Source: Alphaproteobacteria bacterium (GTDB lineage: Bacteria > Pseudomonadota > Alphaproteobacteria > DSM-16000 > Inquilinaceae). Taken from it: a DNA stretch of 64,000 nucleotides. The stretch lies in contig JANQIX010000052.1 of NCBI GenBank assembly GCA_028281925.1, forward strand, positions 1 to 64,000. Reading direction: 5' to 3'. The translations under genes and the position numbers were made by a program. Shown piece after piece: positions 44,443 through 55,346 of the stretch. Within the stretch, counting starts at the first letter, position 1, and every line of letters starts with the position of its first letter. The notes beneath the pieces are model-generated. The model did no database searches. It had not been told where the DNA came from and saw only the letters and a list, made by a program, of their open reading frames with translations.

Positions 44443-47400
44443 CTACTGGCAGGCAGCGGCTGCGTTCCAGAAATCGCCCAGATATGCGGCCACACAGGTG
44501 TCTTCCGCCTGGGCCTGCGGGCTGCCGGGACCTGCGGCCGGCTGCAGGCCACCGAGATTGATCGGGCCCTGCTGGCCGCCCTCCTCCTCGTCCTCATCCT
44601 CCTCGCCCGTGTCGCCGGCTGCGGGCTGCAAACCGCCGGGGCCGGCCAGCTCACCGATGCTGAAGCCTTCGCCGAACACGTTGGTCTGATAGGGTGCGCC
44701 CAGCTCGTTGGTGAAGAACGATGCCCCGCCCGGCCGGTCCAGCTGGCTCTGGGCGCTGCGGATAAGGTCCAGCAGCGTCTCCACATCCGTCGGGAAGCCG
44801 AGGAAATCGTCAATCTCCGGCACGAACAGGGTGCCGCCCTGGAAGCCGAAGGGCGGCGATCCGGGGGCCCCGAACCCTCCCGACAGGGTTTCGTTGTTGG
44901 TGTCCAGGCCCGAGGCCAGGAAGGGCACGAAGAAAACATCGCTCAAGGCCCCGCCGGCCCCTTCCGCGCCGTCGCCGAGGATCGCGGCGTCTACCACGCC
45001 CACTGCCGTCGATCCCCACCAGTTCGCCTGCGCGTCCACCGTGCCGATGCCGTCATGCTGAAGGGCAAAGCCACCATTGCCTTCCAGGAAGTTCTGCTGG
45101 ACCAACAGCGCGGTGGCTTCCTCCCCGGTTGCGGGATCGGCAGCCACGCCGATCACGACACGCTCGTAGACCGCAACACCGGCGTCCCGATGCCCGGTGA
45201 TGTAGGTCTGGAAGACCTCTGTCCTTCCAAAGACGTCGCCACCGAACAGAATCCCGCTCTGGCTGGTCCCGTCGATCGCCAACGCTGTGGGTTCGCCCTC
45301 AGTCTCGTCGAACCCGCCAAGGATGAAGTTGTTGTGCACCTTCACCGTGGTGGGGCCGGCCTCCTGCACGTCGTCAGCCTCGCCGATGCGCGCGAATTCG
45401 ATCCCGTTGCGGCCTTGGTCGCCGCCTTCGATGGCCTCGATCTGCAGGCCCTGGACGTTCCCGTTTTCCGCCAGTTCGACCCTGTCGACCGTGATGATGG
45501 ACTCCCGGATCGTCACGGCCGATCCCGCGCCGATGGCGTCGTCGAAGTCGATGCCGTCGCCGGTCAGGCCGCTGATGCTGCCGACGGGCTGGAAGGCTTC
45601 AAGGTCGCCCAGCGGATCGTCTTCGCCGGTCACCGGCTGCTCGCCGGTATAGTCTTCCTCATCGATCAGCGCCTGACCGTTCAGCGCGATCAAGACCGTG
45701 CTGTCGTGCACGCCATAGCCCGGCACGGTCTCGGATGGGGCGAAGCGGATGCCGTCGTCATAGCCCGTGATCCGGAGATTGCGGGTGATCTCCACCGCGG
45801 ACCCGCCGAGAACACCGTTGAACACGATGCCCGCGTCGCCATGGCCGACGATCTCACGGTTGGCGTCGATCGACACCTGAGCACCGCCAGTAATCTCGCC
45901 TGCGAAATCCACACCATCGTCGCCACGGCCCCAGCCCGCGCCGCCGGCGACCCCGTCGGCCAGCGCCCAATCCACCCAAGGCGTATCGTCGGAAACCTCC
46001 GGCACCAGACCGGCCAGGCCGATGATGTCGGCGGACAGGCCCAGCTCCGTGGCCAAGTCGGCGAATGTCGATCCTTCCTCCGGCACCCAGCCGTTGCCGG
46101 CGATGGTGACGCGGCTGCCCCCCGTGACGTCCGCGAAGCGCACGCCGTCGACCTGTTGGCCCACGATATGGGGGTTCAGGACGACGAGGATGTCCGTCCC
46201 GGCGCCGGAAACCAAGCCATCGAAGACGACGCCCGTCAGGCGGCCTTCGATCGCGTTGCCTACCAGCGCCACGGTGGAGTCCAGAACATCGCTGCCGACC
46301 TGCACACCATTCTGCGTGACGCCTTCGATGGCATTCCCGGAGACCGCGATCAGCGCGCCGTTCGTGAGGTGGCCACCGGGATCCTCAACGGTCGCGGGGC
46401 CAATGTTGACGCCGTGGACATCGCCTTCGATGCGATTGTCGGCAAGCTGCATGTGGCTGCCGCTCACACCGCCGAAGATCCGCACGCCATCCGCAGTCTC
46501 GGACACGAGGTCGTTTCCGGTCACCTCGATCCCGAAGGTCGGCGCGGCAAGAGGCGTGCCGCTGCCGAACGTGGTGTCGATAAGCCCTTCGAACAGCACG
46601 CCGTTCCCCTCGGCAAAGACGCTGTTGTCCACGATCATGAGACGCGACGCACCCGTTACCGACTGAACGATAATGCCGTTGCCGGGATTGGCCTGGATTG
46701 GGCCGCCGATCCGGTTTCCCTCGATCATGACCAGCGCGTTGTCACGAACTGCCTGATCGTCCGGACCGGCGGGGGCCAGCAGGTCAAACAGGCCGATGCC
46801 GTCGTCGCCGGACTGGATGTCATTGTCGGCGATATCCACAGACGAGCCGCCGCCGATGCCGCCCCAGAAGGCGATACCGCGGTCTTCCTGACCGCCGCCC
46901 CCGCGGATCCGGTTGTCGGCGATGCGAACGCCGGCCGTCCCGCCGGCGTTCGTGTTGACGAAGCCATCGAAGCGGATGCCCATGTCGCCGAACGAAAAAG
47001 CTCCACCCCCCGCACCGGTCAGCACGTCGATATCGTTCGAGCCAATCAGCACGTCCGCAGCGCCACTGATTTCGCCGCCGAAGAAGACGCCGTCATGCGT
47101 AGTGCCGTCGCCCGCGCCTGCCTGACCGACCGTGATGAAGTTCCCGTCGGCCAGGGTCGCGCCGCCGACATCGATCTCAGAGTCTACGATCGCGCCGGCA
47201 AAGTGGACGCCGTCGCCGTCGGCGCCGGCCGTATTGCCCGCGTCGATAATGTTTCGCCTGATCGTGACCGTGGAGCCGGTGATCGGGCCACCGTGGAACA
47301 CGCCGTGGACGCCGGTGAAGATGCCGTCATTGTTGCCCGTGATGGTCACGGTCGCGCCGGTGATGGCGCCATCCAGCCGCACACCGATATGGCCCGCACT

Positions 47401-50400
47401 GATCAGCGGATTGTTGGCAACGCGGATCTCAGCACCACCCGATACGGTGCCGGCAACGCGCACGCCGTCATTGTCGACACCCGCGCCGGCACGGATCTCG
47501 TTGCCGTCGATCTCCACCAGACCGCCACCGATCGCGCCGGCCGCCAGTTCGATGCCGTCATCGCCGGCAATGATGCCGTCGCCGGCTGGATCGTCGGGCT
47601 CAGCCTCTGCATTGCTTGAAACCCGCAGCGTGCCGGCGTCGATATCGCCGTCCACATGCACGCCGTCTTCGGCCGCGACGATGCGGTTGCCGAGATCGTC
47701 GTCGCCGATTTGCACGAGGGTGGTCGCCCCGGTGATCGCGCCGAGCCAGACGCCGTGCCGGCCCACCGCCGACGTCCGGCCGATCAGGTTGTCGAGGATC
47801 CGAAGCTGGCCGCCTGCCGACGCAGAGTCGAAAAGGCGGACGCCCGCGCCCTCCGCGTCGATTTCATTGCCTTGCACCAGCACGTCGCCGGCATCGACCG
47901 ACTGCAGGAAGACGCCGTGGCCGCTTGCCGGCGCATCGGGGTCGGCGCCAGCACTCGCATCGATCACGTTGTCCAGGATATCGACGTCGCCGGTCGCACC
48001 GACGCCCGGGTCGACGAAGATGCCGGACCCGCCATTGGCCACGATACCGGCGGCGCCAAGTGGTCCGGCGTTGTTCGAGATCAGCAGCGTGTTGGCGACC
48101 GTCGTGAAGGCCGAGACGCCATGGCGGCCGCCTTCGATCAGCGTGTTGCCGTCGATCGTCACCACGGATGGCGCGTCGAGCTGGCCAATGAACGAGATGC
48201 CGTCGGCCGCGGTGCCCGCGATGCGCTGGTTTGCGACGATGTCGATCGTGGAAGCCCCGGTCACGGCGCCGGAGACGGAGACGCCATTCAGCCCGCCTTC
48301 GATGACGTTGCCGCCGTAGTCGCCGTCCGGGCCGATCAGCACGGTCGCGCCGGCCAGCGTCATGGCCAGGCTGACGCCATCCCCGGCCGTGCCGACGATG
48401 CCCGCGTTGTTGCCGGCGATCACGACCGTCGCATCGCCGATCACCGCGTCGGCCGGCGTCTCCGCTGGCGTGCTGCCGAACTCCACCCCATCATCGGCGC
48501 CCTGGATGAGGGCGTTGCCCAGGATCTCCACCCGCGCCCCGCCAGAAATTGTCGTCTCGAACTCGATACCGTCGTCGACCAGCCCCTCGATCCGGTCGTT
48601 GTCGACGATGCTGAAGGTGCCGCCGCTGATCTCGGCGATATCCAGGCCCTCGACGGCGCCCTCTATGTCGTTCCGGGCGATCTGGACGGTCGCACCAGTG
48701 ATCGTGCCGTCGAACAGGATGCCGTCGAAGCCGCCACCCGTGATCAGGCCGTTGTCGAGGATATCGACGACGGTGCCGTCGATCGTGGTTTCGAATTCGA
48801 TGCCGTCGCTGGTGGTGCCTTCGATGCGCGTGTTGTGGCTGACCGTGAAGGTCCCGCCGACCAGGGTGTCGACATCGATGCCGTCGTCGCCGCCAACGAT
48901 ATGGTTGCCGTCTTCAGCTGTGGGCCCACCGATCACGACGGTACTGTCGGCTATGGGGCCGCCGTTGAAGAGAACGCCATCGAACCCGGCCTCGATCGAG
49001 TTATCGGCGATCGTGATCGTGCTGTCGGTGACGGCGAGCAGGAACACAACGCCTTCGTCCGCCGCGGTGATGCCGGCACCGCCTTCGCTGCGATGGCCCC
49101 GGATCGTGACGGTCGAGCCTGTGGTCTGACCGCCGAAATCGATGCCGTCATCGACCATGCCGTCGATCGTGTTCTCGGCCATCATGACGGTGCTGTCGGT
49201 GACATTGCCGAAAACGTTGATGCCGTCGAGGAAGCCGGTGATGGTGCTGCCGGTCACGGTCAGCGTCGAGCCGCCGATGATGGCGCCGGAGATCAGCAGG
49301 CCGTCACCGCCGCCGCCCGGGTTATCCAAGATCACCTCGGTATCTTCGTTGCCGGTGATCCGGTTGCGGTCGATCGTCACCACGGCACCGCCGCTGATGG
49401 CCGTGGTCGCCAGGGGCGGGTCGCTTCCGTCATTGCTCAACAGGGCGATGCCCTCGCCGTCGAGGCCCGTGATGTCGCTGTTGAGCTGGACCAGGAAGGT
49501 GCCGCCGGTGATGCCTTCGACCACCTGGATGCCGTCATCCGCACCCTGCACCAGGGCGTTGCCGGCAATGATCACATCGGCGTTGACCTGACGGCGGAAG
49601 TCGATGGCGTCGCTGTCTTCGGCGCTGCCGTCACCGATGATCTCGGTATTGTCGGTGATCCTCAGAATGCTGCCGCCGGCGAAGGTCTCGGCGAAATCGA
49701 TGCCGCTGTCCGTGCCCTGGATCGAGCTGTTGCCGACGATGTCGATCGTCGAGCCGGTGATGCTGGACTGGAAGCGGACGCCGCTGCCGCCGTCGCCATC
49801 GATGATATTGCCGTCGCCGATGGTAACGGCGGCATCGGTGATCGCCGTGGCGAACAAGATGCCGCTGCCGGCGGTGGCGGCGATGCCGTCATTGTTGCCG
49901 CTGATCGTCACCGAAGCACCGCTGGAGATGCTCCCGGCCCCAACGAAGCCGATGCCGGCGGCCACGCCGATGATGTCGTCGTTGTCTTGGATCTCGATGG
50001 CTGCGCCATTGCCGACGGCGCCGCCGAATGCGATGCCTTCGGTGGTGCCGGTAACCAGCGTGTTGCCGCTGACCGTCAGCCGCGCGTTGTCGACCTGACT
50101 GACGTCGATGCCGTCGGTGCCGCTGATCTCGCGGTTGGCCGTGATCTGTACCGCCGCCTCGCTCTGGATGGCCTGCGCGAAGGCAATACCGTCCGCGGCG
50201 TCGCCGGTACCGATGCTGACCAGGCGGTTGTCTTCGACCCGGACCAGCGTGTCGAGGTCGGTGATCACGCCCTCGAACAGCAGCGCGGCCCCTGCGGCTT
50301 CGACGTCGTTGCCCAGGATATGCAGCCCCTCGCCGCCGGCCACCGTATCAGCGATGCGGATGCCGCTGCCGGCGATGTCGGTCATGACATTGCCGCGGAT

Positions 50401-53400
50401 CATCGTTGCGCCAATGCTGTTCACCGAGACGATGCCGTCCAGCAGCGTGGTGAACACGTTGCCGTCGACAGTCGCGTCGACTGCCGCGCTGGTGGCGGTG
50501 CCAAGCTGAACGCCCGTCTCAACACCGGTTCCGGTGAACGTGATCGGGTCGATGTTGACGCCCGTAACCTCCGCATCCGGCCCACCCGCGGCGTCGACCA
50601 GATTGTCCGCATCCGCCACGACGAAGCCGGCATCGACGTCGCCGCCGAAATTGCTGTGGGCGTCGACGGCGTTGACATCGATCGCCGCCCCCGTCGCGCC
50701 TGTCACCTTCAGGCCATCCACCCACAGCTCGACGCTGCCGCCGAACGCCCCGTCGAGCCCCTCCAGGGTGCTGGTGCCGACGATCACCTCGCCGATGCCG
50801 GTACTGCCGGCCAGATTGACGGCCAGCTGTAGGCTGTTGTCGAACGTTCCGCCGCCCACAACCAGCGCCCCGAGATCCACCAAGCCGTTGGCCGTGTCGT
50901 CGGCGTGATGGAAGACGCGGGCCTCGATGGCAGCGTACTGGTCCGCCGTCGCATCGCCTGCCGCCACACCGTCGAACGTTGCGCCCGTGGCATCGATCAT
51001 CAGGTCCGGCGCCGGCGTGCCGCCGTTGCCCAGCACGACGAGGAAGGCGCCCAGATCGCCGTTGATGTCGCCGAACTGGGTGTTGCCGAGGCTGAAGGCG
51101 GACGGACCGCCGGTCGCGATCTGAGAGAGGTACAGCCCCGTGCCCCAGGCGGAGGTCGATCCGCCGCCGCCGATGGTGACATCGGTGAAGCTCAGACCAT
51201 CGGCGTTGCTGTAGCCCTGGATACCGACCAGGGGACCGCCGTTGCCGATCCGGTCGATCTCAGCAGGATCGGTGATTGCCTCGTTGAAATAGTCGCCCGT
51301 CACGCTGACGCCGGTGAACGCCACCTCGCCCATCGCCTGCGTGCCCGACGGAAAGCCGGTGTCGACGCCGCGCAGCTGGATGCCGTACCGGCCCTCGCCG
51401 CCGCCGACGATCGTCACGTTCGTCAAGTCGGCATCGCCGTTGAAGAAGAAGAGCCGCAGGTCGCCCCGGCCCTTCGATCCGGCCATGGCACTGGACGTGC
51501 CATCGCGACCATTGTCTTCCAGCACGGTGTTGGAAATACCGACATAATCAATCGGGGATGCGGTGCTGGTCGCCTGGCTGCCCTGGATCGCGATCCCGTT
51601 CTCATAGAACCCGGTCGCATAGACGTCGTCGATCAGCAGCTGGTCCAGTTCGGCCGTGACGTCTGCCAGAATGCCGAACTGCGCCGTGTTATTGCCCTCG
51701 AACCGGAAGCCGGAGATGTCGACCGTACCGCCACCGGCGATGCCGGTGACATGCATGCCGATGCCCGACGTGATCGAGATCGTGGTCGTATTGCCCGACC
51801 CGTCGCCGACCAGCGTCAGCGCCTTGTCGATCACCACCGATTCCGTGAATGTGCCGGCGCTTGCCGTGACCGTCGCGCCAGCGCCGGAATCGTCGATGGC
51901 CGACTGGATCTGGCCGTAAATCGTCTGGGTCGCCGCGCGACCTCCGTCCTCGTCGAGGTCCGTCGTCACGTACCGGTCGAACGTGTTGCCGGCGATCATC
52001 AGGTCATCCAGCGAAGGCACGTCGGCCGCACCATAGGCGCCGATATGCACCGGATTGTCCTGGAAGATATTGCCCGTGATGGTCCGTGTCGCGGCACCGC
52101 CCAGGCCCAGCCCCTCGAACGCGCTGTTGGCGAAGGTGTTGCCGTCGATCGTGACACCGATCGGGCCTGACGGCCCATCGTGCGACATGCCGACATTGTT
52201 GGCGTCGAACACGTTGCCCTGGACCACAACGTCATCGGCCTGCGGATTGACGTAAACACCCGTCGCCCAACCGGTGAAGCTGTTGTTGACGATATCGATA
52301 TCCGTGACGCCGGCCGACGAGGTGACGATGCCCCGCGCGCCGCCGAACCCGCCGGTGCGCGAGAATATGGTGTTCTCGATCGTCACGCCATCCGCGTTGT
52401 TGTTCAGATAGACGCCCGCCGTCTCGCCCAGGATCGATGCACCTTCGGCGATCGTGAGGCCGGCGATGGTGACACCGCTGACACCCGCATCGACCAGGAT
52501 GCCGCCGACGATCTCGCTTTCATCCCCGCGTGCGCCGGTGTTCGGGTCGATCAGCGCGTTGTTGGCGCCGGCCAGCGTCAGGCTTCTGTCGATCACGACA
52601 GTCTCGGCGTAGGTCCCGGCCGCCACGGTTACGGTCGGCATGACGCCCGCGATGACGTTGTTGGCGACGTCGATACCCTGCTGAACGGACCCACCGGCAC
52701 CCACATTCACAGTCGTGGCAATACCGCTGTCCGGAGTGGCCGTGTCGCCTGACAAGGAGCCGTCGATCTGCAGCGTGCTGCCCAGATTGATGGTCTCTGC
52801 CAGCAGCCCGACATTCGCTGGCCCGTTGGCCGATGCCGAGGCGTTGTCGCCGCTGATGGTCACGCCCGCCTGGATGTCGATCAGGCTGCCGGGGGGCGCC
52901 AGCCCGCCCAGCGCATCGTCGGCGATCAGGTTCAGGTCCGTGCCGCTGGTCCAGGTGACCGACGCGCCCGTCTGGAAGGTGATGATCGGCTCACCCGTAC
53001 CTGCACCGATCACACTGGTGTTCAGCGTCACGTCGTTCAGCGCCAACAGCGCCGACAGCGTGACATCCGGCAACAGGCCGATGGCCGGCGCCGCGCATCC
53101 CGGGCCGAACTGGCAGACATCGATTACCAGCGGGTCGATCAGCAGCTCACCATAGGCACCGTTCGGCGCCGACGTATCGACAGTGCCGCCAAAGGCAAGT
53201 GCGGCGCCCGAGACCTCAACGAACCCACCATCGCCCGATGCGGGGCCGCCGCGTGCGGTGATCGTGCCGTGGAAATGGGCTTCCTCATTCGCCCAGGCGA
53301 TCACCGTCCCGCCGTCCCCGGCTTCCGTGGCATCGGCGGCGGCCGTGGCGCCCGCCTCGATGTACACGATGTCGGCTGCAGGAATGAATCCATCGGATTG

Positions 53401-54633
53401 GAAAGCATCATCCATCACGATGGTGGTGCCCGAACGGCCACCGGACGCCGGCGCGCTATAGGCCAGCGCGTCCGTGGGCGTATGGGCGCCACCGCCGGCA
53501 GCACCGCCAATCAGCGCAGTGCCGCCGCCGGCATGGCCCGAGACGTCGACGACCGCCCCGTCCGTAAGCCGGACCGTCTCGCCCAGCACATGCACGGTGC
53601 CACCCACTTCATCGGCATCGTCGCCCGTGGCATCGATGGTCCCGGCCACCGTGACCGTGCCAACGTCGCCGCCCACCAGGGCCACCTGACCGTTGCGCGC
53701 CTCCACCGATCGTGCCTGAACCACACCGTCGAGATTGATGACCGTGTCGATCACGCCGGCCGCCATATCGGCCGTCAGGATCACCTGGCCACCATCGGCG
53801 AGAATGGACCCGTCGTTGACCACCAGAGCGTCGAGCGGGTCACCCGCCGCATCCACCGGTTGGACCGTGGTGGGGTCAGTGATCGTGAAGTTCACCAGCC
53901 CATCGCCGTAATAGTCCAACGCGAAACCCTGGCCGCCGCCCAAGATGACCACGTCCGCGACAATGGCGCCGGAATTGCGGGCGCCAGGCCCGACCAGAGC
54001 CACCAGACCGCTGGCACTGATGGAGCCATGGTTCTCGACCACCGCCGTCGGATCGCCCGCTATGCTGAAGTCCAGCCGGCTTTCCATGAAATCCCGGTTC
54101 ATGATGTCGAGCGAGGTGGCTACGATCGACGCCACATCGATATTGGCCTCCGGACCGAACACCACGCCGGCCGGGTTGGAGATGAAGACTTGGCCATTGG
54201 CCGTCAGCGTGCCCAGGATCTGTGAGGCGTCGCCGGACAGCACACGGTTGAGCGCCGCCGCCAACGCGGAGGGCTGAATGAAGTCGACACTTTCATGCGC
54301 CGCGATGTCGAAGGTCTGCCATTCGATGACGACGCGGTCCGATCCCTGCCGGATGGTGACGGAGTTGTCGCCGTAGATGATCTCCGCCTCGCCTTCCACC
54401 ACGATGCCATCCGTCGGCAGCGCAAGCGCCAGATCGGCGACAAGAAGGTGGCCGCAGAGGGCGGCGGCCGTGAGCGCCGTCGTCCCGGCGACCGCCTTGC
54501 GCAAGGCATGCGCCCGTGTAGAACGCCGAGGCCCGACCCGATGGGTGCGGCGATGTGGCCGTTCGGCTAAGGCGGGATGGAAGGATCCACCGGCTCGGCT
54601 GTTGTCCACAGGACTATTGCGACGGATCGGCAC
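44443..54633 (-). CDS. Giant two-partner-secretion adhesin with beta-helix repeats
   Basis: 3,396 aa from a GTG start at 54633 (AGGGAAAGG upstream). An extended basic N-region (about 1-45) precedes a hydrophobic signal core (AVAGTTALTAAALCGHLLV) and a likely cleavage near ALALPTDG. The TPS/haemagglutinin domain follows (about 75-300) with NRVLSGDASQILGTLTANGQ and the FISNPAGVVFG motif (about residue 152). Parallel beta-helix sequence then runs on; from about 1400 to 2950 it is built of 26-27-residue coils of the form DGI-x-F-x8-V-x-I-x2-N-x-I-x-G. The end has an acidic run (EEDEDEEEGG) and two late cysteines, but no beta-barrel. It should be exported by a TpsB pore, absent here, and act in attachment. 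Antisense frames over it are shadows. Confidence 0.88.
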   Translation of the reverse strand: MPIRRNSPVDNSRAGGSFHPALAERPHRRTHRVGPRRSTRAHALRKAVAGTTALTAAALCGHLLVADLALALPTDGIVVEGEAEIIYGDNSVTIRQGSDRVVIEWQTFDIAAHESVDFIQPSALAAALNRVLSGDASQILGTLTANGQVFISNPAGVVFGPEANIDVASIVATSLDIMNRDFMESRLDFSIAGDPTAVVENHGSISASGLVALVGPGARNSGAIVADVVILGGGQGFALDYYGDGLVNFTITDPTTVQPVDAAGDPLDALVVNDGSILADGGQVILTADMAAGVIDTVINLDGVVQARSVEARNGQVALVGGDVGTVTVAGTIDATGDDADEVGGTVHVLGETVRLTDGAVVDVSGHAGGGTALIGGAAGGGAHTPTDALAYSAPASGGRSGTTIVMDDAFQSDGFIPAADIVYIEAGATAAADATEAGDGGTVIAWANEEAHFHGTITARGGPASGDGGFVEVSGAALAFGGTVDTSAPNGAYGELLIDPLVIDVCQFGPGCAAPAIGLLPDVTLSALLALNDVTLNTSVIGAGTGEPIITFQTGASVTWTSGTDLNLIADDALGGLAPPGSLIDIQAGVTISGDNASASANGPANVGLLAETINLGSTLQIDGSLSGDTATPDSGIATTVNVGAGGSVQQGIDVANNVIAGVMPTVTVAAGTYAETVVIDRSLTLAGANNALIDPNTGARGDESEIVGGILVDAGVSGVTIAGLTIAEGASILGETAGVYLNNNADGVTIENTIFSRTGGFGGARGIVTSSAGVTDIDIVNNSFTGWATGVYVNPQADDVVVQGNVFDANNVGMSHDGPSGPIGVTIDGNTFANSAFEGLGLGGAATRTITGNIFQDNPVHIGAYGAADVPSLDDLMIAGNTFDRYVTTDLDEDGGRAATQTIYGQIQSAIDDSGAGATVTASAGTFTESVVIDKALTLVGDGSGNTTTISITSGIGMHVTGIAGGGTVDISGFRFEGNNTAQFGILADVTAELDQLLIDDVYATGFYENGIAIQGSQATSTASPIDYVGISNTVLEDNGRDGTSSAMAGSKGRGDLRLFFFNGDADLTNVTIVGGGEGRYGIQLRGVDTGFPSGTQAMGEVAFTGVSVTGDYFNEAITDPAEIDRIGNGGPLVGIQGYSNADGLSFTDVTIGGGGSTSAWGTGLYLSQIATGGPSAFSLGNTQFGDINGDLGAFLVVLGNGGTPAPDLMIDATGATFDGVAAGDATADQYAAIEARVFHHADDTANGLVDLGALVVGGGTFDNSLQLAVNLAGSTGIGEVIVGTSTLEGLDGAFGGSVELWVDGLKVTGATGAAIDVNAVDAHSNFGGDVDAGFVVADADNLVDAAGGPDAEVTGVNIDPITFTGTGVETGVQLGTATSAAVDATVDGNVFTTLLDGIVSVNSIGATMIRGNVMTDIAGSGIRIADTVAGGEGLHILGNDVEAAGAALLFEGVITDLDTLVRVEDNRLVSIGTGDAADGIAFAQAIQSEAAVQITANREISGTDGIDVSQVDNARLTVSGNTLVTGTTEGIAFGGAVGNGAAIEIQDNDDIIGVAAGIGFVGAGSISSGASVTISGNNDGIAATAGSGILFATAITDAAVTIGDGNIIDGDGGSGVRFQSSITGSTIDIVGNSSIQGTDSGIDFAETFAGGSILRITDNTEIIGDGSAEDSDAIDFRRQVNADVIIAGNALVQGADDGIQVVEGITGGTFLVQLNSDITGLDGEGIALLSNDGSDPPLATTAISGGAVVTIDRNRITGNEDTEVILDNPGGGGDGLLISGAIIGGSTLTVTGSTITGFLDGINVFGNVTDSTVMMAENTIDGMVDDGIDFGGQTTGSTVTIRGHRSEGGAGITAADEGVVFLLAVTDSTITIADNSIEAGFDGVLFNGGPIADSTVVIGGPTAEDGNHIVGGDDGIDVDTLVGGTFTVSHNTRIEGTTSDGIEFETTIDGTVVDILDNGLITGGGFDGILFDGTITGATVQIARNDIEGAVEGLDIAEISGGTFSIVDNDRIEGLVDDGIEFETTISGGARVEILGNALIQGADDGVEFGSTPAETPADAVIGDATVVIAGNNAGIVGTAGDGVSLAMTLAGATVLIGPDGDYGGNVIEGGLNGVSVSGAVTGASTIDIVANQRIAGTAADGISFIGQLDAPSVVTIDGNTLIEGGRHGVSAFTTVANTLLISNNAGPLGAAGIVANGGSGIFVDPGVGATGDVDILDNVIDASAGADPDAPASGHGVFLQSVDAGDVLVQGNEIDAEGAGVRLFDSASAGGQLRILDNLIGRTSAVGRHGVWLGAITGATTLVQIGDDDLGNRIVAAEDGVHVDGDIDAGTLRVSSNAEAEPDDPAGDGIIAGDDGIELAAGAIGGGLVEIDGNEIRAGAGVDNDGVRVAGTVSGGAEIRVANNPLISAGHIGVRLDGAITGATVTITGNNDGIFTGVHGVFHGGPITGSTVTIRRNIIDAGNTAGADGDGVHFAGAIVDSEIDVGGATLADGNFITVGQAGAGDGTTHDGVFFGGEISGAADVLIGSNDIDVLTGAGGGAFSFGDMGIRFDGFVNTNAGGTAGVRIADNRIRGGGGQEDRGIAFWGGIGGGSSVDIADNDIQSGDDGIGLFDLLAPAGPDDQAVRDNALVMIEGNRIGGPIQANPGNGIIVQSVTGASRLMIVDNSVFAEGNGVLFEGLIDTTFGSGTPLAAPTFGIEVTGNDLVSETADGVRIFGGVSGSHMQLADNRIEGDVHGVNIGPATVEDPGGHLTNGALIAVSGNAIEGVTQNGVQVGSDVLDSTVALVGNAIEGRLTGVVFDGLVSGAGTDILVVLNPHIVGQQVDGVRFADVTGGSRVTIAGNGWVPEEGSTFADLATELGLSADIIGLAGLVPEVSDDTPWVDWALADGVAGGAGWGRGDDGVDFAGEITGGAQVSIDANREIVGHGDAGIVFNGVLGGSAVEITRNLRITGYDDGIRFAPSETVPGYGVHDSTVLIALNGQALIDEEDYTGEQPVTGEDDPLGDLEAFQPVGSISGLTGDGIDFDDAIGAGSAVTIRESIITVDRVELAENGNVQGLQIEAIEGGDQGRNGIEFARIGEADDVQEAGPTTVKVHNNFILGGFDETEGEPTALAIDGTSQSGILFGGDVFGRTEVFQTYITGHRDAGVAVYERVVIGVAADPATGEEATALLVQQNFLEGNGGFALQHDGIGTVDAQANWWGSTAVGVVDAAILGDGAEGAGGALSDVFFVPFLASGLDTNNETLSGGFGAPGSPPFGFQGGTLFVPEIDDFLGFPTDVETLLDLIRSAQSQLDRPGGASFFTNELGAPYQTNVFGEGFSIGELAGPGGLQPAAGDTGEEDEDEEEGGQQGPINLGGLQPAAGPGSPQAQAEDTCVAAYLGDFWNAAAACQ

Positions 54634-55346
54634 GACTTTACCTTTCCCTGTTACCGCCTACCCTGGTATGGGACAGGAAGCCTCGACGTCGCTTGCGCGA
54701 GCCCATCCCGGATCGCCGGTCCAACCATAGTCTTCCTCCACCGCCATTAAAAGAAAGATCAAATTTTATGCTTATTCTCGACAAATAGCGGCATCAATAC
54801 ATTTTTAATCTCTTAGCCGGTGGTGATGTCAATGCCATTTATTCAGAAATGGCAGCGCCAATTGCCTGCTCATATCTTTGCCGGTTTCCGGGCTTTTACT
54901 TTAACCATTTTTCGTCTTGAAAGGCCTCTGACTTTTGGAATCGGCAATTCCGGCCACCGGGGTTGGAGATTGATTGCCGCAGCACGCAACATCCCCATCC
55001 CGAGTCGGCCACCGGATCGGGATGCCGATGCAACAGCGCAAAGATGAGAACCGGACTCCGAAATTCCAGTGCGCGTCGAAGCATTGCCCCCTTACAATCT
55101 GACCAGCTGTCGCGATCTTAGGCAAGACTCCGTACGATCGCGAAGGCGTTGTTTGGCAGGATCGCAACGACGCTTCCTCGCAATCGACGCCAAGCCATCG
55201 ACAGGAGGGCTGAGATGTCCGACGTCCTGAGCCGCGGGGAGCCAACTTTACGCTTGCACCTCCGCGCTCGCCGTGCGCCAACGGCAGTGCGGCCGAGCGA
55301 CTGACGGCAGCGGGAACGCTGGTCGGCGGCGGCGCTTGGCGCATCG
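54634..55346. other. 713-base intergenic region, AT-rich at the adhesin end
   Basis: No convincing gene. About 54730-54920 is far more AT-rich than its surroundings and holds the likely adhesin promoter. An inverted repeat with 8-base arms TCGCGATC/GATCGCGA lies at 55110-55117 and 55136-55143. The rest shows nothing recognisable. Confidence 0.55.
54769..54797 (-). promoter_or_regulatory. Candidate sigma-70 promoter of the adhesin gene
   Basis: On the minus strand, TTGATG (54797-54792), a 17-base spacer, then TAAGCA (54774-54769), in an AT-rich stretch about 135 bases before the adhesin start. Confidence 0.35.

Noticed and set aside
44302..52170. Very long plus-strand open frames (over 1,000 codons) opposite the adhesin
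   Set aside because: They are antisense shadows caused by high GC and the repetitive DGI/GNN codon pattern of the adhesin. Their translations are low in recognisable motifs and lack ribosome-binding sites.
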